54,958 bases of DNA, from assembly GCA_013314715.1 (NCBI GenBank), contig JABUFC010000022.1, forward strand, positions 1 to 54,958, written 5' to 3'. This DNA is from Bacteroidales bacterium. GTDB lineage: Bacteria > Bacteroidota > Bacteroidia > Bacteroidales > GWA2-32-17. Under the pieces are notes generated by a model. It searched no databases, had not been told where the DNA came from, and saw only the letters and a program-made list of their open reading frames with translations. Numbering within the stretch: the first letter of the stretch is position 1; every line of letters begins with the position of its first letter. The translations under genes and the position numbers were made by a program. Below are positions 26,414 to 36,073 of the stretch, piece after piece.

Positions 26414-27553
26414 GTGTTTTTTTTCCGATTAACCTTATACTTATCAGTTTTTTGTTTTTCTGCAGGAGCTCAGAATATCGAACAAGAATATAACGAGCTT
26501 ATAAAAGCGGGTAATTATTTAAAAGCTTTAAAAATAGTAGAGGAGGGTATTGCTTCAAATCCAAACATTAATTCATTATACTTTAAACATATAGAGGCTA
26601 TTCTTTATTTATACTCTAGTAATAAAGACACCTCCGAAAACATCTTAAATAAAGCTTACCAATCGCTTTTTAATATTCAAAAACACAATCTAAGCAACCA
26701 TGAGTCTGAAAAATTAAAAACTTTTTCTCAACAATTATCGATTCCTTTCTACCGTAAAGCTGCAATATATATGAATCTTGAACAATTCGATAATGCAAAA
26801 AATTGGTTTCATAAAACATTACAAATAAAACAATTAGCAAACGAGTATGACGATAATTTATTTTTTTATACAGGTTTAGCCGCATATAATGCTAATGACA
26901 ATGAATTAATGCAACAATGCTTTTCTATTTTAATACAAAACAATAATGCTAATTCAATCGTATATGAAATATTATTAAATTATTACTTCAACAAAGAAAA
27001 AAAATCACAATTTAAACAACTCTTTGATAAAGCACTATTACAACATATCGAACTTAATGAAAACATTCATTTACTTTATATTTTAATTTTAGAAAAAGAT
27101 ATGAATTGTACTGATTTTTATAAATATAATAAACAACTACAATGGTATTCAAACCCCAATATCGAAATTAAAAAAGAAGTCGCCAACATGAACTATATTT
27201 GCAACGACACAAATGCTGCAATACAACAATACCAAACAATTTTATCTGAATATCCTCACGACACTTTTGCCTTAACACAAATAGGAATTATATATTATAA
27301 TAAAGGTATTAAATATCTTCAAGAAGCAAAACGAATAATTTCTATTAGTGAGCAAAATATCGAACCTTATAGAAAACTAAAAGATATACATATTGAAAGT
27401 ATGAAATATGCTGTTTATTATCTTGAAAAAGCCATCATGCAATCAACATCATCTCAAAATGTTATTCAATGTCTTTATTTAGCTAATAAATATCTACAAC
27501 GAAAAGAAGCGATGAACCAACTAAAACAAAAATACTTGTTTATCAAAGAATAA
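26414..27553 (+). CDS. secreted TPR-repeat protein 4 (most diverged)
   Basis: A 379-aa protein starting at GTG 26414, 7 nt after gene 3, with a hydrophobic signal peptide ending SAGAQ. Residues from about 95 on follow the paralogues (FYRKAAIYMNLEQFDNAKNWF, FFYTGLAAYNANDNEL, a late TPR with DTFALTQIGIIYYNKGIKYL). The first third is weakly conserved. No ATG start would keep the signal peptide. It ends the array, with a 97-nt gap before the DUF2148 gene. Confidence 0.72.
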   Translation: MFFFRLTLYLSVFCFSAGAQNIEQEYNELIKAGNYLKALKIVEEGIASNPNINSLYFKHIEAILYLYSSNKDTSENILNKAYQSLFNIQKHNLSNHESEKLKTFSQQLSIPFYRKAAIYMNLEQFDNAKNWFHKTLQIKQLANEYDDNLFFYTGLAAYNANDNELMQQCFSILIQNNNANSIVYEILLNYYFNKEKKSQFKQLFDKALLQHIELNENIHLLYILILEKDMNCTDFYKYNKQLQWYSNPNIEIKKEVANMNYICNDTNAAIQQYQTILSEYPHDTFALTQIGIIYYNKGIKYLQEAKRIISISEQNIEPYRKLKDIHIESMKYAVYYLEKAIMQSTSSQNVIQCLYLANKYLQRKEAMNQLKQKYLFIKE

Positions 27554-27650
27554 AACCTATTTAACATAATGTAAATTATAGGACATTTAAATTTATCAAA
27601 TTCTACACTTAGTTATTAAAACATTCATTATTTTTACCTCAAAAAAAAAT

Positions 27651-28190
27651 ATGGTATTAGCATTTGAAGATATTAAAGAAAATTCCATAATAGAAATTGC
27701 AAAAAAAATGATGCTAGCAGCAAGAACTGCACCTAAAGCAAGAGGTACAGATAATGTTTGTATTTTTTTGCTAACAGGCGAAGAAATTACAAAGCTTGCT
27801 GCGCATATGAAATTTATAGCCCAACGCGATCAAATAGCATTTTTTGAACGCGATGCAATAAATTTAGAACAATCATCGGCAATAATTATTTTAGGAACTC
27901 CATATAAATCGCTTGGTTTAAAAAACTGTGGATGGTGTGGTTTTAACACCTGTAATGAAAAAGAAAAACATGCCAATCATCCATGTGTATATAATGTACA
28001 CGATTTAGGTATTGCTATTGGTTCAGCTGTATCAATTGCTGCCGATAATCGTATCGATAATCGGGTAATGTTTTCAATTGGAAAAGCTGCATTAGAATTA
28101 AATTATTTTCCTACAGATATAAAAATGGCTTTTGGCATACCACTTTCTGCTTCTGGTAAAAATCCATTTTTCGATCGAAAACCTATTTAA
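27651..28190 (+). CDS. DUF2148 ferredoxin-like protein
   Basis: A 179-aa cytoplasmic protein. It opens with a nitroreductase-like segment, AARTAPKARGTDNVC (residues 24-38), and contains NCGWCGFNTCNEKEKH near residue 95 with a further cysteine in HPCVYN, a likely site for an iron-sulfur cluster. These are the marks of the DUF2148 family, whose reaction is not established. It starts a group of four or five co-directional genes. AT-rich sequence upstream gives only TATTTTTA as a partial -7 match. Confidence 0.85.
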   Translation: MVLAFEDIKENSIIEIAKKMMLAARTAPKARGTDNVCIFLLTGEEITKLAAHMKFIAQRDQIAFFERDAINLEQSSAIIILGTPYKSLGLKNCGWCGFNTCNEKEKHANHPCVYNVHDLGIAIGSAVSIAADNRIDNRVMFSIGKAALELNYFPTDIKMAFGIPLSASGKNPFFDRKPI

Positions 28191-28224
28191 CATAATATAA
28201 GTCTTTAAATAACTTTATTCTTAA

Positions 28225-29160
28225 ATGAAAATACTCTTTGTCGATTCGACACACAAAATTTTAAAACAAAAATTTGAACAAGCCGGATGGCAATGCGATT
28301 ATTTTCCCGATATAAACTATGAAAAAACCATATCTATTATTCATCAATACGACGGAATTATTATTCGAAGTAAAATAAAAGTAGATAAAACCTTATTGTC
28401 GTGTGCAAAAAAATTAAAATTTATTGGACGTGTCGGTGCTGGTATGGAAAGTATAGATACCGAAACAGCTAAAAAATTAGGTATTGCTTGCTTTAATTCG
28501 CCCGAAGGGAATCGTGATGCCGTTGGTGAACATGCCATAGGTATGCTTTTAAGTTTGTTAAATAAGCTATACCTTGCTAATACACAAGTAAAACAAGGTA
28601 TCTGGCAACGTGAAGAAAACAGAGGCATCGAAATTAAAGGCAAAACTATTGGAATCATAGGCTATGGCAATATGGGGAGTTCGTTTGCTAATAAACTAAA
28701 AGGGTTTGAAGTTAACATTATTGCTTACGATAAATATAAATATAATTTCGAAAATGAATGGGTTAAAGAAGTTACTTTAGAACAATTACAAAACCAAAGT
28801 GATATTATAAGTTTACATGTTCCATTAACAGATGAAACCTATTATATGATAAATAAACCATTCATTGATGCTTGTGCAAAACCCTTTTATTTAATTAATA
28901 CAGCACGAGGTCCTGTCGTTAAAACAATTGATTTGATTCATGCACTCGATGAAGGAAAAGTTTTGGGCGCTGCTTTAGATGTTATTGAATATGAAGAACA
29001 CTCGTTTGAAAAGCTCAAACAATTTCCAGAAGATTTTTATCGCTTAGCAAGTTTTGAAAATGTAATATTAACTCCTCATATAGCTGGTTGGACATACGAA
29101 TCAAAAATAAAATTAGCTGAAATACTTGCCGATAAAATTTTAATGCACTTTAATCAATAA
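28225..29160 (+). CDS. D-2-hydroxyacid dehydrogenase (NAD-dependent)
   Basis: A 311-aa enzyme of the SerA/LdhA superfamily. The NAD site GYGNMGSSFANKL starts near residue 146. The catalytic arginine is in NTARGPVV near 227, the glutamate in DVIEYEEHS near 255, and the histidine in TPHIAGWTYES near 283. There is no C-terminal ACT domain, so a regulated 3-phosphoglycerate dehydrogenase is less likely but a short SerA cannot be excluded. It is followed after 3 nt by the glycosyltransferase gene. Confidence 0.87.
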   Translation: MKILFVDSTHKILKQKFEQAGWQCDYFPDINYEKTISIIHQYDGIIIRSKIKVDKTLLSCAKKLKFIGRVGAGMESIDTETAKKLGIACFNSPEGNRDAVGEHAIGMLLSLLNKLYLANTQVKQGIWQREENRGIEIKGKTIGIIGYGNMGSSFANKLKGFEVNIIAYDKYKYNFENEWVKEVTLEQLQNQSDIISLHVPLTDETYYMINKPFIDACAKPFYLINTARGPVVKTIDLIHALDEGKVLGAALDVIEYEEHSFEKLKQFPEDFYRLASFENVILTPHIAGWTYESKIKLAEILADKILMHFNQ

Positions 29161-29163
29161 ATA

Positions 29164-30057
29164 ATGCACCCCGATAATCAAATAATACATAGCTTATGGA
29201 TCGGAAAAGAATTAAGCCCACTAGAGCTTTTAACAATTTATTCGTTTATTGCTAATGGCCACAAATTCTATTTATGGATTTATGAATCAATAGAAACTCC
29301 CCTACCTCAAAAAGTAATATTAAAAGATGCCAATGAAATTATTCCTTACTCAAAAGTTTTTAAATACAAGTTTGCTAATCAATATGGACATGGAAAAGGT
29401 AGTTATGCTGGTTTTTCAGATTTGTTTCGATATGCCCTACTCTATCAATATGGCGGATGGTGGGTTGATATGGATGTAACCTGCTTAAAACCATTTGATA
29501 TTAAAGAACCATATGTTTTTCGTTCGCATCATGAATTAAAAGTGGTAGGCAATATTATTAAATGCCCTCCCAAAAGTGAATTAATGCAAAATTGCTATAA
29601 AGATGCATTATTTTTAATTGACGAGCACAATCGAAATTGGAATCGGCCAATCGAAATTTTAAATAGAAACATTGTTGAACTTAATTTAGAATCTTATATT
29701 CGTTCGTTTACTAATCCTGACAAATGGTTAATAATAAAAAAATATTTAGTTAACCAGTGGGATATCCCAGAACATTATTATGCTATTCATTGGGTAAACG
29801 AAGAATGGAGAAGACATAAGATTGCAAAAAATAAAACTATTGCAAATTCTTTTTACGCCTCCTTATTAAAAAAATATAATGTAAGTTTTATTCATGTAAA
29901 AGGTTTACAACTAATAAATTACAAAATTAAATTAACTAATCTGTACTCTGCTATGGTTTTACTAAAATACCCTCATGTTTTCTTTAAAACGCTATTGCGT
30001 TTCATAATAAGGCATAATAAAAAAATAATAAACCAATTCAATTCTGATATAAACTAA
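29164..30057 (+). CDS. DXD-motif glycosyltransferase (capsular sugar/TcdA-TcdB-like fold)
   Basis: A 297-aa GT-A type transferase. The key segment is FSDLFRYALLYQYGGWWVDMD (residues about 83-104, given here in part), which holds the metal-binding DMD and the helix typical of the Gly_transf_sug/Caps_synth group. IHSLWIGKELSPLEL is at the N-terminus. It differs from the GT-B enzymes at 11-16 kb. It probably adds a hexose to a surface glycan; donor unknown. Its stop overlaps the start of the nuclease gene as TAATG. Confidence 0.82.
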   Translation: MHPDNQIIHSLWIGKELSPLELLTIYSFIANGHKFYLWIYESIETPLPQKVILKDANEIIPYSKVFKYKFANQYGHGKGSYAGFSDLFRYALLYQYGGWWVDMDVTCLKPFDIKEPYVFRSHHELKVVGNIIKCPPKSELMQNCYKDALFLIDEHNRNWNRPIEILNRNIVELNLESYIRSFTNPDKWLIIKKYLVNQWDIPEHYYAIHWVNEEWRRHKIAKNKTIANSFYASLLKKYNVSFIHVKGLQLINYKIKLTNLYSAMVLLKYPHVFFKTLLRFIIRHNKKIINQFNSDIN

Positions 30058-30839
30058 TGTATTTACTTTTATCCCCAAAAATAAAATTTTTGAAAATTCT
30101 TTTTTATTTAACCATCTTTCCCTACATTTCATTTGGATGGGGCGAAAAAGGACATCACATTATTGTTCAAATAGCTAAAAAACATATCAATAAGAACATT
30201 CAAGATTCAGTTAATAAATATTTAGATGATATAACTTGGGAAAATGCTTCAACTTGGATGGACAATATTAGAAGAATACCAGAATATGCCTTTCTAAAAA
30301 ACTGGCATTACATAAATATCGAACAAAATATGCCGTATGATAGCATAAAAACAGGTGCAGATAATATATATGTTCAATTACAGCTTACAATAAACCGCCT
30401 AAAAAATAAAAACATACTAACAAAAAAACAAATTACTTACAACCTAAAAATATTGTTTCATTTAATAGGTGATTTTCACCAGCCTTTACATGTTGGATAT
30501 GGAATTGATAGAGGTGGAAACGATGTTAAAATTGACTTTTTAGGAAAGCATTCGAACTTACATGCAATTTGGGATGCTGATATAATTGAACAAACCAATA
30601 TAAGTTTTGAATTAGTTAACACATTAACTAATAAAAAAAAGTATGCTCTATCTCTAAAAAAAAGTGATATTAATTTAATGCATTGGATGATACAAACCCG
30701 CAAACTTTTAAATTTTGTTTACCATTTTACTAATCCTATAAATTACTCATACATAAACAAAAGCAAATCAATCATTCAACATCAACTTGCATTAGCAGGT
30801 ATTCGATTAGCAATAATATTAAATACGATTTTTAGTTAA
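30057..30839 (+). CDS. S1/P1 family zinc nuclease, secreted
   Basis: A 260-aa protein. The signal peptide should be cut after G27 so that mature residue 1 is W28 (WGEKGHHI); in P1 nuclease the N-terminal tryptophan itself binds zinc. Other ligand motifs follow in order: TWMDNIRR, WHYINIE, HLIGDFHQPLHVG and GGNDVKI, then NLHAIWDADIIE. All key residues look intact. S1/P1 enzymes cut single-stranded DNA and RNA and remove 3' phosphates from nucleotides, here in the periplasm or outside. The glycosyltransferase overlap suggests only a shared transcript. Confidence 0.9.
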   Translation: MYLLLSPKIKFLKILFYLTIFPYISFGWGEKGHHIIVQIAKKHINKNIQDSVNKYLDDITWENASTWMDNIRRIPEYAFLKNWHYINIEQNMPYDSIKTGADNIYVQLQLTINRLKNKNILTKKQITYNLKILFHLIGDFHQPLHVGYGIDRGGNDVKIDFLGKHSNLHAIWDADIIEQTNISFELVNTLTNKKKYALSLKKSDINLMHWMIQTRKLLNFVYHFTNPINYSYINKSKSIIQHQLALAGIRLAIILNTIFS

Positions 30840-30958
30840 AAATTGCTTGAATTATTTTAATAATCCGCAAAAATCAAATTTTAAAAAAAAACATAATCAA
30901 TGAAAATTAATTAAATAAATTAGTATCTTTATGCAACGAAAAATTTAAACTTAAATAT

Positions 30959-32416
30959 ATGGGAAAATTAAGTCATTTAGAACCTAAAATTATTTGGGAA
31001 AATTTTGAAAAAATATGTTCAATTCCTCATCCATCAAAAAAAGAACAAAGAATAATTGCTTTCATGAAGCAATTTGGTGAAGATTTAGGCTTAAAAACAA
31101 TTGTAGATGAAGTTGGCAATGTAATTATTAAAAAACCAGCTACTCCTGGTTACGAAAATCGCAAAGGCATTATTTTACAAGGTCACCTCGATATGGTTCC
31201 TCAAAAAAATAATGATAAACAGCACGATTTCGAAAAAGACCCCATCGAACCAGTTATTCATGGAGATAAAGTAAAGGCAAATGGTACTACCCTGGGTGCT
31301 GATAACGGCATTGGCGTTGCCGCTGCTATGGCTGTATTGCAATCGAAAGATTTGCAACATGGTCCAATTGAAGCACTATTTACCATTGATGAAGAAACAG
31401 GAATGACCGGTGCATTTGGCTTAAAACCAGGTTTATTAGATGGCGAAATACTATTAAACCTCGATTCCGAAGATGAAGGCGAAATATATGTGGGTTGTGC
31501 AGGTGGAATGGATGCCAACATTACATATACATATAAAAAAGAAGATGTTCCTCTTAATTCAGTAGCTTTTAAATTATCTTTAACCGGCTTAAAGGGCGGA
31601 CATTCTGGAATGGAAATTATTTTAGGAAGAGGTAACGCCAATAAATTAATGAACCGTTTTTTAAAATATGCTAATAAAAAATTGCACGCACGCATAGCTC
31701 ATATTGATGGAGGAAGTTTAAGAAATGCTATCCCTCGTGAATCATTTGTTACTATTACAGTTCCTCAAGAGCTCGAACAAGATTTAATGAGTGCTGTTAA
31801 AGAATTTGAATCCATTTATCGCAATGAATATGCTAATACTGAGCCCGATTTGAAGTTTGTAGCTGAAAAGACTACAAAACCAGAAAAAGTCATAGATAAA
31901 TTTACCCAAATAAATTTAATTCACGGTATTTATGCGTGCCCCAATGGTGTTGTTCGCATGAGCGATGCTATTCCTGGACTGGTTGAAACATCAAATAACT
32001 TAGCTAGCGTAAAAATGAACAATGACACCATTCAAGTTTCATGTCTACTAAGAAGCTCTGTCGATAGTGCCAAAAAAGACCTATCAGAAGCCATCGAAAG
32101 TGCATTTTTACCAACAGGGGCAAAAGTTGAATTCACGGGTGGCTATCCCGGATGGAAACCAAACATGAATTCTGCTATACTAAAAGAAGCTCGCGAAGTT
32201 TATAATAAAAAATTTGGCAAAATACCCGAAATTAAAGCTATCCATGCTGGTCTTGAATGCGGATTATTAGCAGGCGTTTATCCACATCTCGATATGATAT
32301 CGTTTGGACCTACCATTCGTTACCCTCATTCACCCGATGAAGAAGTACATATACCTACGGTTCAAAAATTTTGGGACTTTTTAGTCGAATTACTTAAAAA
32401 TGCCCCAACAAAATAA
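30959..32416 (+). CDS. pepD: aminoacyl-histidine dipeptidase (M20 family)
   Basis: A 485-aa cytoplasmic dinuclear zinc peptidase that splits Xaa-His and other dipeptides. Conserved motifs are SIPHPSKKEQ near residue 23, LQGHLDMVPQ near 77, TTLGADNGIG near 112, the catalytic DEETGMTGAFGL near 145, NLDSEDEGE near 170 and IHAGLECGL near 428. Length is typical. A partial -7 box (TATCTTTA, about 30924) lies upstream and a strong terminator ends the transcript. Confidence 0.93.
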   Translation: MGKLSHLEPKIIWENFEKICSIPHPSKKEQRIIAFMKQFGEDLGLKTIVDEVGNVIIKKPATPGYENRKGIILQGHLDMVPQKNNDKQHDFEKDPIEPVIHGDKVKANGTTLGADNGIGVAAAMAVLQSKDLQHGPIEALFTIDEETGMTGAFGLKPGLLDGEILLNLDSEDEGEIYVGCAGGMDANITYTYKKEDVPLNSVAFKLSLTGLKGGHSGMEIILGRGNANKLMNRFLKYANKKLHARIAHIDGGSLRNAIPRESFVTITVPQELEQDLMSAVKEFESIYRNEYANTEPDLKFVAEKTTKPEKVIDKFTQINLIHGIYACPNGVVRMSDAIPGLVETSNNLASVKMNNDTIQVSCLLRSSVDSAKKDLSEAIESAFLPTGAKVEFTGGYPGWKPNMNSAILKEAREVYNKKFGKIPEIKAIHAGLECGLLAGVYPHLDMISFGPTIRYPHSPDEEVHIPTVQKFWDFLVELLKNAPTK

Positions 32417-32438
32417 TTTTTTTTAATAAATTATATTT

Positions 32439-32473
32439 AAAAGACGCAAAGCATTTTCTTTGCGTCTTTTTTT
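32439..32473 (+). terminator. intrinsic terminator after pepD
   Basis: An 11-bp stem, AAGACGCAAAG (32441-32451) with CTTTGCGTCTT (32458-32468), a 6-nt loop, flanking A and T runs, ending in seven T. Confidence 0.92.
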
Positions 32474-32534
32474 CTATTTACATGCATAAAACTTATATTT
32501 TTGCGTTAAACATACATCAACTCATAGATATAAT

Positions 32535-35500
32535 TTGCATTTAACTTTAAAAATATTGTTAAAATACATATATATATTATTGTATAACAAATTATTAATA
32601 CTATTTACCTTACTATTAACTTTAAACATATTATGGGCACAAAATAATAAAACTATACTTTTAAAAGTAGATACTAATTTTATAGTTTTTGATTCTATTC
32701 CTATTTCACCTTTTAACTTTCAAGTCTTCGATGTTAAAGGTCAAAAATTATCGAATAAACAATATGAAGTAAATTTTATTAGAGCAGCTATTCGCCTAAA
32801 AAACAATAGCGACAGTATTATTTTAAAATATAGCCACCTGTCTTCGCAGTTGCCTTTTCATTATTTTCATAAATCAAAGCAAATTATTTTAAAGGATACT
32901 ATAAATTGGAGAGAAATTGAGAAAATATCATACTCAGATAATATTTCTAATCCATTTAATAACGACGAATTAATAAAACGTGGAAGTATTTCACGAGGTA
33001 TAAGCATAGGTAATAATCAAAATGCTTCAGTTACTTCAAGCCTAAATTTACAATTATCGGGCAAACTTGGTAAAGATTTTCAAATTATAGCAGCTCTAAC
33101 AGACCAACAAGTTCCCTTTCAGCCAAGTGGGAATACACAACAAATAAACGATTTTGATAAAATTTTTATACAAATATTTAATAAAAAGAATCAAATTATT
33201 TTGGGTGACTATGATTTAATAAACAAAGAAAATACTTTTATGCCATTTTCGCGTAAAGCCCAAGGGATTGAATATTCTTTCAAAAATAATGATGGCTCGT
33301 TTTTACTTCAAACCAGCAATTCTGTTAGTAAAGGTAAATATAACCGTATGGTATTTAATGGCAAAGAAGGCATTCAAGGACCCTATAAATTATCGGGTGT
33401 TAACCAGGAACCCTATATTGTTATAATAGCAGGCACTGAACATGTTTATATTGATGGAAAATTACTTGTTAGAGGCGAAAACAATGATTATATAATAGAT
33501 TACAATACAGCTGAGCTAACTTTTACAGCTAAAAATCCCATCAACAAAGATAGTCGCATTGCGGTTGAATTTGAATATAGTGATAGAAACTATGCACGTT
33601 TTTTAACATACAATAAAGTTAGTTTTAAAAAACAAAAATCATTTTTTCAGTTTCAAATATTTCATGAATTTGATGCTAAAAACCAACCCCTTCAACAATC
33701 ACTAAGCGACGAAGAAAAAAAAGTACTTAGTTTTGCAGGAAACAATGAATGGAAAGCAGTTGTGCCATATGTTCATTATGATAGCGTATTAAATTCAAAT
33801 ACTATATATTACCGTTTACAAGATACTTTAGTTAATGGAGTTTTATACGATAGTATATTTGTTTATTCAACCGATAGTTTAGCTCATTTTAATGTAGGTT
33901 TTACTTTTGTAGGTAAAGGCAATGGAAATTATGTTCAAGCTTCAAGCCAAGCAAATGGTCGTGTATATAAGTGGGTTGCTCCTATAAATGGTATTAAGCA
34001 AGGCGATTTCGAACCCGTTAGAAAACTCATTGCCCCTATCAAAAAGACCATATTTGCTGGTAGCTATCAATTTAAATTATTCAATAAATCGTTATTCCTT
34101 GTTGAAGCTGCAATATCTGATTTCGATAAAAATTTATTTTCTTCTATTGACAATAATTTAAATCAGGGTTTTGCAATTAAAACCTCGTTTTGGCAATCTT
34201 TACATAAAAACGATAGCAGTAAACATCAGTTTTATATTAAACCATATGTACAATGGATAAGCGAATATTTCCAAGCACCTGAGCGTTATAAATCTGTAGA
34301 ATTTGAAAGAGATTGGAACTTTGTACAAAACAATACAGTCGAAGAAAAGGCAGCCGGAATTGAAAATCAATATCATTTTAAAAATATTATCCATGCAAAC
34401 ATTGGGAGCGATTATCTTCAAGCAAGCAATATTTTTAAAGCATATAAAGAATATGCAAATTTCGAAATTAAGCCCTCAAATTGGTTATTTCAACACAAGA
34501 TAAGTTATCTGAATACCAAACAACAAAGTGTAAATACTTCATTTTTAAAATATAAAACCATTAACGAAAGATATTTTAGCCTTTTTAAACTAGGTGCCGA
34601 CGGAGAATTAGAGCAAAATCAATGGAAAAAAAATAATACCGATAGTTTATTAACATCATCATTTCAGTTTTACCGATGGAATAGTTATTTCGGAATTTCT
34701 GATACCAACCAAATTTGGGGATTGATAAGATATGGAGAAAGAACCGACTTATTGCCATTAAATAATCGTTTAACAACCCAATTTTTTAGTAGAGAAAGTG
34801 CTATCGAAGTCCATATACCTAACCAAAAGCATTGGACCGTTAATACCATCTTAACATATAGACAATTAACATCTTATTACGATAGCATAAAACCAATCGA
34901 AAGTAATTTAACTTCGCATATTGATTTAGGAATAAGATTTGCAAAAAATGCAATAAGCCTAAGCACCATGCACGAAAGCAATGCCGGTTTAGAGCCTAAA
35001 CTTTCATATACCTACTTAGAAGTTCCGCCTGGCAAAGGTATTTACACATGGATAGATTATAATCAAAATGGAATAAAAGAGTTAAACGAATTTGAAATTG
35101 CGCAATTTAGCGATCAGGCTACATTTATACGCATTACTTCGCCAACTACAGAATACATTAAAGTATATGGAAGTCGATTAAGTCAAACACTGAATTTAAG
35201 ACCAGAATTATTTTTTCAGCAACCTCAAGGACTTAAAAAAATATTTGCTTCAATAGCCAACCAAACTGTTTTTCAACAAGATTTAAAAACTCAATCCAAC
35301 AATTTATTTTATCGTATTATTCCTTTTAATCAAAATGATAGTATGCAACTACTTTTAAATCATTTAATTCGAAATACATTTTCGATAAATAAAACAAATA
35401 ATCATTGGGGTATAGATTTTATTTTTCAACAATCTAACAATTCCCAATTACTAATAAATGGTATAGATAAGAGACAACTTACCAATTACACTTTAAGTTT

Positions 35501-35996
35501 TCGATGGAATATTAATACATTATTTACAGTTTTTATTAACCCTACAAAAGGACAAAAAATATTTACATCGGCATATTTTAACTCTAAAAATTTTAATATT
35601 CATTTTTTTAGCATTGAGAGCAGTATCGCTTATCAATCAAATAAAGATTTCAGGCTTAGTTCTATTATTAAACAAACAGAAAAAAATAATACGATTGGAA
35701 ACGAAACCACTACGATGCAATCGTTTGGCATCGAAATGCGAAAAAACATAAATACTGATAATTTTCTATCAATAAAAATTGAATTAGTAAAAAACAAATA
35801 TTACGGAAACTTAAATACTTCCATCGCTTATGAATTATTAGAAGGTTTACAACCTGGCTGGAATCAAATATACAGCATTCAATTACAACGAAACATATCA
35901 TCCACTTTACAAATGCTGGTTTCATATCAAGGTAGAGACTCTGAATCGAACAAAATGATACATACTGGCAATGTTGAATTAAGAGCTTGGTTTTAA
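32535..35996 (+). CDS. large secreted beta-rich protein, function unknown
   Basis: An 1153-codon frame with a hydrophobic signal segment (KLLILFTLLLTLNILWAQ). No ATG lies upstream of the signal peptide, so a TTG start (32535 or 32556) must be used. From about residue 150 it shows alternating strand-rich segments such as SISRGISIGNNQNASVTSSL, LGDYDLINKENTFMPF and FLLQTSNSVSKG, with a C-terminus ending GNVELRAWF, which suits an outer-membrane barrel or a translocon-like envelope protein. A similar long protein next to a DUF4837 lipoprotein is common in Bacteroidota genomes as far as I recall. I cannot name its function. Confidence 0.75.
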   Translation: MHLTLKILLKYIYILLYNKLLILFTLLLTLNILWAQNNKTILLKVDTNFIVFDSIPISPFNFQVFDVKGQKLSNKQYEVNFIRAAIRLKNNSDSIILKYSHLSSQLPFHYFHKSKQIILKDTINWREIEKISYSDNISNPFNNDELIKRGSISRGISIGNNQNASVTSSLNLQLSGKLGKDFQIIAALTDQQVPFQPSGNTQQINDFDKIFIQIFNKKNQIILGDYDLINKENTFMPFSRKAQGIEYSFKNNDGSFLLQTSNSVSKGKYNRMVFNGKEGIQGPYKLSGVNQEPYIVIIAGTEHVYIDGKLLVRGENNDYIIDYNTAELTFTAKNPINKDSRIAVEFEYSDRNYARFLTYNKVSFKKQKSFFQFQIFHEFDAKNQPLQQSLSDEEKKVLSFAGNNEWKAVVPYVHYDSVLNSNTIYYRLQDTLVNGVLYDSIFVYSTDSLAHFNVGFTFVGKGNGNYVQASSQANGRVYKWVAPINGIKQGDFEPVRKLIAPIKKTIFAGSYQFKLFNKSLFLVEAAISDFDKNLFSSIDNNLNQGFAIKTSFWQSLHKNDSSKHQFYIKPYVQWISEYFQAPERYKSVEFERDWNFVQNNTVEEKAAGIENQYHFKNIIHANIGSDYLQASNIFKAYKEYANFEIKPSNWLFQHKISYLNTKQQSVNTSFLKYKTINERYFSLFKLGADGELEQNQWKKNNTDSLLTSSFQFYRWNSYFGISDTNQIWGLIRYGERTDLLPLNNRLTTQFFSRESAIEVHIPNQKHWTVNTILTYRQLTSYYDSIKPIESNLTSHIDLGIRFAKNAISLSTMHESNAGLEPKLSYTYLEVPPGKGIYTWIDYNQNGIKELNEFEIAQFSDQATFIRITSPTTEYIKVYGSRLSQTLNLRPELFFQQPQGLKKIFASIANQTVFQQDLKTQSNNLFYRIIPFNQNDSMQLLLNHLIRNTFSINKTNNHWGIDFIFQQSNNSQLLINGIDKRQLTNYTLSFRWNINTLFTVFINPTKGQKIFTSAYFNSKNFNIHFFSIESSIAYQSNKDFRLSSIIKQTEKNNTIGNETTTMQSFGIEMRKNINTDNFLSIKIELVKNKYYGNLNTSIAYELLEGLQPGWNQIYSIQLQRNISSTLQMLVSYQGRDSESNKMIHTGNVELRAWF

Positions 35997-36073
35997 TTTT
36001 TTCACTATTCCCTTTATTTTTATATTTTTTTGCCTTATCTTTTTTCATTACATTCGCTTCATAAATAATGATT

